Positions 28,702 through 37,854 of a stretch of DNA of 64,000 bases are shown piece after piece. Positions within the stretch are counted from its first letter, which is position 1; every line of letters starts with the position of its first letter. The notes under the pieces were generated by a model, which worked only from the letters and a program-made list of their open reading frames with translations, was not told where the DNA came from and searched no databases. The stretch is from Algibacter mikhailovii. Its GTDB lineage: Bacteria; Bacteroidota; Bacteroidia; Flavobacteriales; Flavobacteriaceae. The stretch lies in the NCBI RefSeq assembly GCF_014651495.1, contig NZ_BMWZ01000004.1, positions 186,001 through 250,000 of the forward strand, read 5' to 3'. Both the position numbers and the translations under genes were made by a program.

Positions 28702-29574
28702 TTACTTCACCAATATTTTTCTATTTAAAACACCCCCTTCTTGTGATTCAATTTTCAAAAGGTATAGGCCTTTTGCAAAATCACGAACATGTATTGACTG
28801 TGTATCGTTGCTTTCATATACCACCTTACCTACGATATCATAGAGTACAACATTTTTAAATGTAACATTGTTACTAAGTTTCTTGATGTTTAATACATCA
28901 CTTACAGGGTTTGGATAAACACTTAAACCACTAGCCAAAACGTTATCCTGAGAAGATAATGTAGTTTTTGTAGTCCAACTTAACTGAGCCATAGCAATAT
29001 TTGGCTTATCACCTGCACAATCACCAGTAGTACAAACCGCTTCTATATCCAAACTAAAGGCTCCATCAATATCAAGATTATTAACAGTAAAATCTGCATA
29101 CCCTAAAGTATTATCTCCTGCATCACCTGTTCCTTGAGAAGTTTTTCCTGGACTTGTTCCAACATCTTCACCATTAACAAAAATTTTAACACTTCTAAGG
29201 ACAGTACTTGATGTTCCCCAAAAAGCAGCAGTATGGACCGTTATACTAGTAACCCCTCCAGGTAAGTCAGTAGCCTTAAGAAGAAAAGTACGTACTGGCT
29301 CATCATTCTCTACTTCTCCAGCTCTACCACGTATCGATCCAGGCATAGGATTTCCTCCTTCATTTCTTCTTCCTGGAATTTCAAGATAGCCATTTAAGAA
29401 ATAATCATATCCAGTAACACCACTTGTATAAGGAAAATCCTTACTTGACCAACCATCTACATATGGTACGCCAAAGTTGTTTTTAAAATCAGTAAATGTT
29501 TCTGTTACTGTAGTTTGCGCTTGTGCTAAACTTATAGTTAACATCAAAGCACATAATAATGTAATTTTTTTCAT
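28702..29574 (-). CDS. Secreted T9SS cargo protein of unknown function in the polysaccharide locus
   Basis: 290 residues: signal peptide (LLCALMLTISLAQAQ), then an all-beta domain of about 190 residues (ETFTDFKNNFGVPYVDGWSS, GYLEIPGRRNEGG, GVTSITVHTAAFWGTSST, SVKIFVNGEDVG), and a type A T9SS domain (SVYPNPVSDVLNIKKL...GLYLLKIESQEGG). The two Cys at about 195-200 (CTTGDC) could form a disulfide. No enzyme family is recognised; a carbohydrate-binding domain is the simplest guess. The C-rich tandem operator lies 75-99 bp upstream, so it is likely induced with SusC and GH88. Confidence 0.75.
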   Translation of the reverse strand: MKKITLLCALMLTISLAQAQTTVTETFTDFKNNFGVPYVDGWSSKDFPYTSGVTGYDYFLNGYLEIPGRRNEGGNPMPGSIRGRAGEVENDEPVRTFLLKATDLPGGVTSITVHTAAFWGTSSTVLRSVKIFVNGEDVGTSPGKTSQGTGDAGDNTLGYADFTVNNLDIDGAFSLDIEAVCTTGDCAGDKPNIAMAQLSWTTKTTLSSQDNVLASGLSVYPNPVSDVLNIKKLSNNVTFKNVVLYDIVGKVVYESNDTQSIHVRDFAKGLYLLKIESQEGGVLNRKILVK

Positions 29575-29648
29575 AATGTTTTTAGTTATTAGTTTTTAAT
29601 AAATTATTTATCGAGGATAAAATTAGAAGATATTGACCTGATTTAAGA

Positions 29649-29673
29649 GGGGGGGTTTGCTTCTTTTAGAGGG
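29649..29673 (-). promoter_or_regulatory. Candidate regulator operator (C-rich tandem half-sites) before the T9SS cargo gene
   Basis: A run of seven G (29649-29655) and a shorter GGG (29671-29673) start exactly 22 bp apart; in gene orientation these are CCC then CCCCCCC. It is the weakest of three copies: the distal half-site is reduced. A TAATTTTA possible -7 box lies at 29618-29625. Confidence 0.5.
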
Positions 29674-30381
29674 TGTATTTGTTTTTACCACATTAAAAAA
29701 CAATTAGTTAACAACAAAAGACACGTGTTCATTTATTTTAACCAAAACAGACTGTTTTTAATGCATTCTCTATTAAAAGTTTATGATTGAAACCATGAAG
29801 ATGTGAAAGGTGTATGCATAATTAATACTTCAATTTCAAATTTTTAAGGCTCAGATAAAAAAAGAACAAACACATGTTTGAATTCTTATTTAGCTAAAAA
29901 GACTTTTTAATAGCATTACAAGACATTCATCATTAATCATTTTAGATATGCACAGCTATTATGTTTATGACTATGAGTAATAAGAAAAATAACGGAGGAA
30001 TTAAGGACTCGTTTTTCAAAATATTTGTTGGTCTTATAAATAGCAGAATTACCGATCTGTAAAGATTCTTACTGGAGTCATTGACTGCGGTAAGCCCTTG
30101 AAGTAAAAAGTAGGTTGAATGCTCTTTTTATTTTATTATGTGCTCTACCTACGGCTCCTTACAGAATAGAACACCTCTAAACAATCAATTTTCAGGAAAA
30201 CTTCTAGTAAATATTTAATGTCTTGATCATGAGATATTGCTTTTTTAAGGAAACAAAAATGCCGGTAACATAAATATTCCATTTTAATGATTAAAATAAA
30301 AACGCTTCCGGCACATAGTTTAAACTATCTAACCCACAATATCAAGATTTAAAATAACAGGTAAATATTAGTTTGGTAATT
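29674..30381. other. 708-bp intergenic region, no established gene
   Basis: Between the operator and the beta-helix/GH88 unit. The plus strand holds a 33-codon frame at 29961-30062 with uncertain meaning. TGCCGG (30260-30265) and CCGGCA (30308-30313) form a wide inverted repeat that may be the tail hairpin of the GH88 operon, since it sits 69 bp past the stop at 30382. Otherwise AT-rich, nothing recognised. Confidence 0.4.
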
Positions 30382-31944
30382 TCAATTTTTGCAATAATTA
30401 TTTGTAATCATCCATTTTGGTAATTTACCCCCTAATCTCAATTTCAATTGTTCCTCAAACAATGATTCAGGTTTTACCTTAGTTCCTAAACCTTCCAATA
30501 TTTGTATTTCGTTTTCTTTAAAAGTAGTATCAGATCCATGAAAACCGACAACAATTGGTGGCACTATTCTCCACCACCAAGTGTCAGTCGCTACAAATTT
30601 AAAATTAGACTCAGGTTCATCAATTTCTTTAAAGTTCCACAATACTAAATACCTTCCATGGTTAGGTAAATTAAACCGGGCACCTCCTGCTCTGCCTGCA
30701 AAGAAACCTCCTTCTACATTATCAAAAAGGGTGCATCTAGGTTGAGATGCATGCGCCTCGAAAGAGGTGTGTGATGGATATTTCGATCTCCAAATTACAG
30801 TGCCTGTATTACTTCCTCCTCCTACACCAACAGCATGATGCATCCCACTCAAATCATTAATTTTTGCTAATAAAATACCTGTTGACCCTTCAGAATGAAC
30901 AGAGCTATGCCCTATGTTACCTTCAATAGTTATGTTTAAGGCAGTACAAGCAGCCGATTTACTAAAAGAAAATGCATTATTGATATTTTTAAATGTGCAA
31001 TCCTTAACCCAAGAATTAACACTTTTTGAAACACATAATATACTCCATCCACCATCGTGTTTTGCTGATTTATGATGCTCAAATTCTTCTTTCCAATTCC
31101 CTTCAAAAGTTAAATTCTCAAAACCAATTTCTTCAACATGTTCAAAACTTAAAATTTCCCAATGATGTTTTGCCTTAACATCGTAGTGTATAGGTTCATA
31201 AAACGTAATTACGTTATTATTTACTGAGGCTACTTGATGACGCTCATTCACAATGACACCTTCTTCTAGAATTGAGGTCCATTCTGGCTCGGCCTTTAAA
31301 GGTTGAATATCATAAGATATTAAATCTGAGTCATTATTAGATACTGATAAAATGACCCAATCATTCTTATTTATTTTGCTCGCATCAGATAGGGTAACCG
31401 TGAAAGTTTCTCTCTTAGCATCAGAAATGACATCTGCCAATTTTACACTATTACCATTTGCCTTAACTACAATCATATTTGGAGTTGTCCAAAGTTTGTC
31501 AGGTTCTGTTGGCTCAAGGTTATTTTCAAAAAACAAAATAGACTCCCCTTGCTCCTCTCCCCTAAAAACGATATTTGATGCATCAATCTCTATGGGTTTA
31601 TGATCATCGTCTTTTGTAAACAAATGATAGGTTCCTTTGGGAAAGAACACAATACCACTACCTTTTTTTTTCGCAGCTTTTATGGCATTTAACACGGCTC
31701 TTTTATCTGATTTATTATCATTGGGAATAGCTCCATAATCTAAAACATTAAATACCTCATGACCCTTTGTAGGTAAAGCCGTTTCACTGTATTTATATCC
31801 AGCATATGAAAAATCGGGTAAAATGGCCTCAATCCCTGTTTCTTTTGCCGTTTTAAAATCTTCCCAAACGCTCTTTTCTTGAGAAACAATAGGTATATAA
31901 TATAGACATACTATCGCTAGAAGCAAATTTTTAAAAATCATCAT
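30382..31944 (-). CDS. Secreted pectate-lyase-3/DUF4955-like beta-helix protein
   Basis: 520 residues with a signal peptide. After a short N-terminal region (ILPDFSYAGYKYSE) comes the pectate_lyase_3-type opening FNVLDYGAIPNDNKSDKRAVLNAI, then GIVFFPKGTYHLF. A parallel beta-helix follows (EIGFENLTFEGNWKEEFEHHK, VNSWVKDCTFKNINNAFSFSKS, ALNITIEGNIGHSS). The N-terminal motif and length are like DUF4955 proteins. There is no T9SS domain. It starts 6 bp after the GH88 stop, so it is translated from the same message. Catalytic role unproven; conserved H/K/R-rich helix turns are compatible with a lyase or hydrolase. Confidence 0.75.
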   Translation of the reverse strand: MMIFKNLLLAIVCLYYIPIVSQEKSVWEDFKTAKETGIEAILPDFSYAGYKYSETALPTKGHEVFNVLDYGAIPNDNKSDKRAVLNAIKAAKKKGSGIVFFPKGTYHLFTKDDDHKPIEIDASNIVFRGEEQGESILFFENNLEPTEPDKLWTTPNMIVVKANGNSVKLADVISDAKRETFTVTLSDASKINKNDWVILSVSNNDSDLISYDIQPLKAEPEWTSILEEGVIVNERHQVASVNNNVITFYEPIHYDVKAKHHWEILSFEHVEEIGFENLTFEGNWKEEFEHHKSAKHDGGWSILCVSKSVNSWVKDCTFKNINNAFSFSKSAACTALNITIEGNIGHSSVHSEGSTGILLAKINDLSGMHHAVGVGGGSNTGTVIWRSKYPSHTSFEAHASQPRCTLFDNVEGGFFAGRAGGARFNLPNHGRYLVLWNFKEIDEPESNFKFVATDTWWWRIVPPIVVGFHGSDTTFKENEIQILEGLGTKVKPESLFEEQLKLRLGGKLPKWMITNNYCKN

Positions 31945-31950
31945 CTTGTT

Positions 31951-33198
31951 TTAAAGATTAAAGTTTTTATATCTTAACAATGCTTCTAAATAATAATAGT
32001 CTGCGTAAATTAAGGGCACATCAATTTCGCTCTGATGAGGTATACTGCCAACGCTATGTTTTAAGACAAAATGATGATTTTCTCCCAGCTTAGCCATATA
32101 CTGAGGGGATGCCAATGAATTCATGGTTTTGTCTACAAATGTTTTATATGTATTATCCGTATATTGGTTTAATTCAATCAATGCAGAAAGCGTAACTGCA
32201 GAGGCTGAAACATCCCTAGGTTCATCAGGTAGATTTGGTGCATTATAGTCCCAATATGGTACTCCATCCTCGGACAAATCTTTATAATTAATGATATAAT
32301 CTGCAATTTTTATTGCTTGATTTAAATATTTTTCATCTCCTGTAAACCTATAGCACACCGTAAACCCATACAAACCCCAAGCTTGACCTCTAGCCCATGA
32401 ACTTTCATTAGCATAACCCTGTGCTGTTTGTTTACTACGAACTTCTCCAGTATTGGGATTATAGTCTACCACATGTACAGAACTATTATCCGCTCTGTAG
32501 TGATTTTTAAGCGTTGTATTAGCATGTTTCTTAGCCATTTCGCTATAGGTGGTATCACCTGTTAATTCACTCGCTTTGAACAATAATTCTAAATTCATCA
32601 TATTATCAATGATTACAGGGTATTGCCAATCGCGTTTAGATTGCCAGCCTTCATCTACATCCCAGCTTTTTATACATCCCACTTTAGAATTGAACCTTTT
32701 AGATAAAGCATCTGCTGCTGTAACAAGCACCTTTGAATAGCCTTCATTATTTGTTAGCCTTAACCCATTGCCATAAGAAGAATTAAAAACAAAACCTAAA
32801 TCATGATTTGAGGTGTATACCTGATGAGCCTCAAATTTAGATTGGAATTTTTCGGCCGCATTTTTCCATTTTTTGTCTTTTGTTGCTTCATATAAATACC
32901 AACATGTCCCTGGAAAAAATCCTTCCGTCCAGTCAAAACCCGGATTTACCCATTTTACTTCATTATGTTCTACAGTCCGAGGTATATTATCTGCGCGCTC
33001 AGCATCCTGAAGTAACAAGGACAATTGACTATTTATAAAGGTTATTTGATCATCAATATTAACCATTTTTGAGTCTCTTTTTTCAACATCAAGTAATTCA
33101 CTTTTTTCACTAATTAATTCATTTTTTTTACTTTTTGATGCACAAGAGTATAATAGGTTAATAAAAACTAATACAAATACCACTTTAATTATTTTCAT
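31951..33198 (-). CDS. GH88 unsaturated uronyl hydrolase lipoprotein
   Basis: 415 residues. Lipobox LLYSC gives lipidated Cys19. The GH88 (alpha/alpha)6 barrel shows D133 in NHDLGFVFNSSYG and D198 in PVIIDNMMNLELL, matching the two catalytic Asp of unsaturated glucuronyl hydrolases. SSWARGQAWGLYGF (about 266-279) and DEPRDVSASAVTLSAL also fit. The family removes the delta-4,5-unsaturated uronic acid left by polysaccharide lyases through vinyl-ether hydration. It is the first gene of an operon with the DUF4955-like helix protein, with the C-rich tandem operator 111-139 bp upstream. This is the main clue that the locus degrades a uronic-acid polymer by way of lyases. Confidence 0.9.
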   Translation of the reverse strand: MKIIKVVFVLVFINLLYSCASKSKKNELISEKSELLDVEKRDSKMVNIDDQITFINSQLSLLLQDAERADNIPRTVEHNEVKWVNPGFDWTEGFFPGTCWYLYEATKDKKWKNAAEKFQSKFEAHQVYTSNHDLGFVFNSSYGNGLRLTNNEGYSKVLVTAADALSKRFNSKVGCIKSWDVDEGWQSKRDWQYPVIIDNMMNLELLFKASELTGDTTYSEMAKKHANTTLKNHYRADNSSVHVVDYNPNTGEVRSKQTAQGYANESSWARGQAWGLYGFTVCYRFTGDEKYLNQAIKIADYIINYKDLSEDGVPYWDYNAPNLPDEPRDVSASAVTLSALIELNQYTDNTYKTFVDKTMNSLASPQYMAKLGENHHFVLKHSVGSIPHQSEIDVPLIYADYYYLEALLRYKNFNL

Positions 33199-33308
33199 AC
33201 TTTAAATTTTTTTGACGTATTGAAATTTCCTATTGAACAGTAATAAAGAAATCTATAAACAGAACATTAATGACTCCTGACAAATTTCAATAATGTAAGA
33301 AAATAAAA

Positions 33309-33337
33309 GGGGGAGCTAAATAAATAATAAGGGGGGG
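33309..33337 (-). promoter_or_regulatory. Candidate regulator operator (C-rich tandem half-sites) before GH88
   Basis: A five-G run (33309-33313) and a seven-G run (33331-33337) start exactly 22 bp apart. In gene orientation the half-sites read TGCCCCCCCTTAT and AGCTCCCCCTTTT. A TTTG (minus, 33281-33284) follows 24 nt past the proximal half-site. The rest of the divergent gap 33199-33723 is AT-rich with no gene. Confidence 0.6.
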
Positions 33338-33723
33338 CATTTTGCCTATTTCAATAGATTTGGGCGTTTTTTTTACAAAAAACATGCTCCAATCATGTAA
33401 ATTGAACTGAACATTACATTAACAATTCGAAGGTTTTTTGATGCTATGAAGAGTAACATAATTTCGTACAACTTAAATTAAGGTCATTATTTCATTAAGA
33501 ATATTATAACGTTGTTTTTGAGTTATTCTAATGCATCCATTGTATCCTACAAATCTTTATCGCAAAAAACTTACAACAGGTTGGTTTTTATAAAGTATTT
33601 CTTTTTTGCTCTAAATTCTTGTAATGAATTCTATTAAATTTTACTATATTTTGGAACTATTCAAAAGTATAAAATTGACGCTCTTCAGCGTTCCAAAAAT
33701 TTTTGTTCACCAAGATTTTAATA

Positions 33724-36700
33724 ATGAAATTTAATTTTTTTATAAGCTTTATCGCCTTTTCTCTGCTGTCCCAAATATTTTATGGTCAAAGCTCAAATAT
33801 TGACATAAAAAATTTAAAATTAAAACACATTTCCTTAGAACAGGGTTTATCTCAAAGTTCAGTGCTTTCTATTTTGCAAGATAAAAATGGCTTTTTATGG
33901 TTTGGAACTAGAGATGGATTGAATAAATATGATGGCCATAATTTTAAAACGTACAAGCATATATCCAATGATTCTACGTCTTTAAGTAATAACTATATAA
34001 AAGCACTCTATGAAGATGATCACGGTAACATGTGGATAGGTACAAGTAATGGCCTAAATCTTTATGTAGAAAGTGAAGATAACTTTCAGCGTTTTATGCA
34101 AACCAATAACATTTCCAACAATGAAATCTCAAATATTATTAAAGATGATTCAGATCATTTATGGGTTGCTACCTACCATCAACTGAAGAGTTTTAGTATT
34201 AAGGAGAAACGAATTATTGATAATCGAGGAATTAAATTAGACACCCCAATTAGGGCCATACTAAAATCTGAAGATGGTAAATTATGGATTAAAACCACCA
34301 CAGCTGTTGGAACATATGATTTCAATAATAAAACCCTAAAAAGACACACACTTAATGCAAAAGGAATAAATGACTTAAACCTTAATATTATTTCATGTTT
34401 GTATGAAGATCGTTCAAAAAATATATGGCTAGGCTATAAAAATGGATTAGCCTTATTAAATAAAGAATCAAACACTTTTGAGGTTTACAGCATTAATAAA
34501 AATCAAAAATCCTCAATTAATGATAACGTAAGAAGTATTCATGAAGATTACCATGGAAATTTATGGATAGGAACTTATAATGGTCTTTATATCCTTAACG
34601 CCAACAAAACATCAATTGAACATTTTCAGCATAATGAAGACAACAATAGTAGTTTAAGTCAAAATTCTGTATTTAAAATTTTCGAAGACAGTAAAGGTGA
34701 TATTTGGATAGGTACTTATGCAGGTGGCATTAATTATTACGATAGAAATTATGATTCGTTTAAATTATTTTCACCGGGAGGTAAAAACACTTTAAACTAT
34801 AAGGTGGTAAGTTCAATTGTTGAAGACGGTAGAGATAATTTATGGATAGGAACGGAAGGTGGTGGATTAAATTATTACAATGATACCACGGGGAATTTTG
34901 AATATTTTATTCATAATCCGAAGAACAAAAACAGTCTAAGTAGTAATAACGTAAAGGCGATTACAAAAGATGTTAAAGGGAATCTCTGGGTTGGAACTTT
35001 TGACGGCGGACTAAATTTTATCAATATTCAAAACAACAAGAAAAATTTTCAGCATTTTAAAAATATTCCAAATGACACCACAAGCATAAGTAATGATAGA
35101 GTTACAGCTCTTTGCGAAGATGACAATAATAATATTTGGTTAGGCACTAGAGGTGGTGGAGTTAATATTATCAATAAAGATTCAAAACGAGTTACCAGAT
35201 TAAAACCCCATTCAAAATATTCAAAAGATTTTGTAAACGTCATTACAAAGTCATTAAATACTAATATTCTATATATTGGAGGTAATGAAGGCTTGTATGA
35301 AATTGATATTTACACACAAAAAATTAACCCTATAAATTTTAGATCAGATGATAATGTGTTTACTAAAACACCAGTAATTAGTATTTATGAAGATAATACT
35401 CAAAATTTATGGATTGGCACTGAAGGCAACGGATTGTATTATTATGATAAAAAAACAAAAATCAGCAGTAATTACGGGATTGCAGAAGGATTACCAAGTG
35501 AAATAATCTACGGCATATTGGCACATGAGAATAACTTATGGCTGAGTACTAATCAGGGCCTAAGTAAATTCGATTTAACAACAAAAAAAGTAAAAAACTT
35601 TGATGCGTCAGATGGTATTCAAGGTAACGAATTTAATTATGGCGCTTATTTAAAAACTAAAAACAACAAACTATTTTTTGGAGGCGCGAATGGGTTAACC
35701 ATTTTTAATCCCGATGATATAACAGGGAATTCATTTATACCTCCAGTTTTAGTCACTGATATTCGGATTAATAATGAATTACATTATCCAAAATACACAA
35801 AAACACTTAAATTAAATCATAAACAGAATGTGTTTAGTTTTAATTTTGTTGCATTAAGTTATTCCAAACCCACGAAAAACCAATACGCTTATAAACTTGA
35901 AGGATTCGATAAAGACTGGATTTACATTGGCAATAGGAGGTCTACAACATATACAAATATTGACCCAGGAAAATACACGTTTAGAGTAAAAGCTTCAAAT
36001 AGTGATGACTTATGGAATGGAAAGGGTGATGAAGTTTTTATAGAAATCTTTCCAGCACCTTGGAAATCATGGTGGGCCTACTTATTGTATATGCTTGTAC
36101 TCTCAGGTATTGCGTTTTTAATAAGAAAATATTATTTACAGAGACTAACTGAAAGAAAAGAGCTTATAAGGGAACGCGAAGAAAAAGAAAAAATCAAAGA
36201 AATAAACGCATTAAAACTTCAATTATTCACCAATATCTCACATGATTTCAGGACGCCTTTAACCCTTATTGTTGCGCCTTTGGAGAAAATGATTGAAGAT
36301 CATAAAAACATAACTTTAGCCTCTATACAGAAACAGCATACAGTTATGCATAGAAATGCCATGATCTTATTACAGCAAATAAATCAATTTTTAGATTTTA
36401 GAAAAAATGAATCCGGACAGTTTAAATTAGAAGCTTCCAAGTCAAATATTATAACTTTTATAGACGATATTAAAAAATCTTTTGACGAATTAGCTGTTGA
36501 AAAAAATATTAATTTCAAACTAAAAACTACAGAAGACAATATAGAAGTCTGGTTTGATAAAATTAAACTTAGAAAAATTATTTACAACCTCTTATCTAAT
36601 GCTTTCAAGAACACACCTAATGATGGTGACATTATTATCAACATTTCAACAACTGAGAAATTTTTTAAGGATGATAAGATTACCGCGGGCGTCAAAATAA

Positions 36701-37842
36701 AAATTTGTGATACAGGTATCGGTATTTCTAAAGAAAACTTAAAGTTTATTTTTGAAAGATTCTACAATCTTGATAAAAAACACGGGGGCTCTTTAGGCAC
36801 TGGAATTGGCTTATCATTAACCAAAAGCCTTGTGTCTTTGCATAAAGGGTATATTGATGTAAAAAGTGAAATTGGAAAGGGCACTTGTTTTACCGTTTTA
36901 CTCCCACTTGGTAATTCCCATTTAAGCAAACAAGAAATTATTAAGAAAGATTCAACCAATACAATGGACTATGGGGTCTATAATAAGCCCTTTGAATTAT
37001 TAGAAAAAAGGGACACTCAAAATGAGGCTAACATAGTTGATTCTGACGAATCTTTGCCAACCATTTTAATTGTTGAAGATAATACTGATGTTAGAGATTT
37101 ATTAAAAAGTATTTTTATTAATAGTTTTAATATCCTTGAAGCAAAAAATGGCAAAGTTGGTCTAGAATTGGCGAATAACCATACTATAGATGTTGTAATA
37201 AGTGATATCATGATGCCATTTATGGATGGCATAGAACTTTGTGAAACTATAAAGACCAACATAAATACGAGTCATATCCCTGTAGTCTTGTTAACTGCAA
37301 AGACTTCCAAAGAATCGGAGAAATCAGGCTATGAGACTGGTGCCGATTTATACATAGCTAAACCATTCAATCCAAATTTATTGTTTACTCAGGTAAATAA
37401 TATTATACTTTCAAGAAAAAGTTTAATTGAAAAATTTAGAAAAGACATTATTATAGAACCAAAGGCTATAGCGGCTACCTCTGCTGACGAATTATTTTTA
37501 GAAAAAGTATTTAATGTAGTTATGGAAAATTTATCTAATCCAGATTTTTCAGTCTACAACCTTGCCGATATGCTAAATATGAGTAGGTCTATACTTTACA
37601 AAAAAATAAAGGCCTTAACTGGACAGTCTATTTATGATTTCATCAAAACAATAAAACTTAAACATGCAGGTCAACTTCTTGTTTCTAGAAAAGATTTAAA
37701 TATTTCCCAAATTGCTTATGAAATTGGTTTTGTAGATTTAAAACACTTTAGGAAATTGTTTAAAAACCTATTCAACGAACTACCTTCAGAATACAGGAAT
37801 AACCCAAAAAACTATGAGGATAAAGAACCAAAAGAAAAATAA
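33724..37842 (+). CDS. Hybrid two-component system sensor/regulator of the locus
   Basis: 1372 residues from the ATG at 33724; the longer frame begins at a TTG and adds seven residues before the signal peptide. Order: signal peptide; two seven-bladed propellers of Reg_prop repeats (many D-x-x-G-x-L/I-W-I/V-G-T); Y_Y_Y domain (about 715-775); membrane helix (WWAYLLYMLVLSGIAFLI, about 785-803); HisKA with phospho-acceptor H840 (NISHDFRTPLT); HATPase; receiver with D1161 (VISDIMMPFMDG); C-terminal AraC HTH. Such proteins bind an oligosaccharide in the periplasm and activate their locus. Divergent from GH88; the tandem C-rich elements are its likely DNA target. Confidence 0.95.
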   Translation: MKFNFFISFIAFSLLSQIFYGQSSNIDIKNLKLKHISLEQGLSQSSVLSILQDKNGFLWFGTRDGLNKYDGHNFKTYKHISNDSTSLSNNYIKALYEDDHGNMWIGTSNGLNLYVESEDNFQRFMQTNNISNNEISNIIKDDSDHLWVATYHQLKSFSIKEKRIIDNRGIKLDTPIRAILKSEDGKLWIKTTTAVGTYDFNNKTLKRHTLNAKGINDLNLNIISCLYEDRSKNIWLGYKNGLALLNKESNTFEVYSINKNQKSSINDNVRSIHEDYHGNLWIGTYNGLYILNANKTSIEHFQHNEDNNSSLSQNSVFKIFEDSKGDIWIGTYAGGINYYDRNYDSFKLFSPGGKNTLNYKVVSSIVEDGRDNLWIGTEGGGLNYYNDTTGNFEYFIHNPKNKNSLSSNNVKAITKDVKGNLWVGTFDGGLNFINIQNNKKNFQHFKNIPNDTTSISNDRVTALCEDDNNNIWLGTRGGGVNIINKDSKRVTRLKPHSKYSKDFVNVITKSLNTNILYIGGNEGLYEIDIYTQKINPINFRSDDNVFTKTPVISIYEDNTQNLWIGTEGNGLYYYDKKTKISSNYGIAEGLPSEIIYGILAHENNLWLSTNQGLSKFDLTTKKVKNFDASDGIQGNEFNYGAYLKTKNNKLFFGGANGLTIFNPDDITGNSFIPPVLVTDIRINNELHYPKYTKTLKLNHKQNVFSFNFVALSYSKPTKNQYAYKLEGFDKDWIYIGNRRSTTYTNIDPGKYTFRVKASNSDDLWNGKGDEVFIEIFPAPWKSWWAYLLYMLVLSGIAFLIRKYYLQRLTERKELIREREEKEKIKEINALKLQLFTNISHDFRTPLTLIVAPLEKMIEDHKNITLASIQKQHTVMHRNAMILLQQINQFLDFRKNESGQFKLEASKSNIITFIDDIKKSFDELAVEKNINFKLKTTEDNIEVWFDKIKLRKIIYNLLSNAFKNTPNDGDIIINISTTEKFFKDDKITAGVKIKICDTGIGISKENLKFIFERFYNLDKKHGGSLGTGIGLSLTKSLVSLHKGYIDVKSEIGKGTCFTVLLPLGNSHLSKQEIIKKDSTNTMDYGVYNKPFELLEKRDTQNEANIVDSDESLPTILIVEDNTDVRDLLKSIFINSFNILEAKNGKVGLELANNHTIDVVISDIMMPFMDGIELCETIKTNINTSHIPVVLLTAKTSKESEKSGYETGADLYIAKPFNPNLLFTQVNNIILSRKSLIEKFRKDIIIEPKAIAATSADELFLEKVFNVVMENLSNPDFSVYNLADMLNMSRSILYKKIKALTGQSIYDFIKTIKLKHAGQLLVSRKDLNISQIAYEIGFVDLKHFRKLFKNLFNELPSEYRNNPKNYEDKEPKEK

Positions 37843-37854
37843 ATGATTAGTAAA

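Noticed and set aside
30260-30313. TGCCGG/CCGGCA inverted repeat as a mobile-element end
   Set aside because: No matching element, no target-site duplication; more likely a weak tail hairpin of the GH88 operon.
33346-33372. GGGCG followed by a T-run near 33363 as a further copy of the C-rich operator
   Set aside because: Only three G and no partner at 22 bp.
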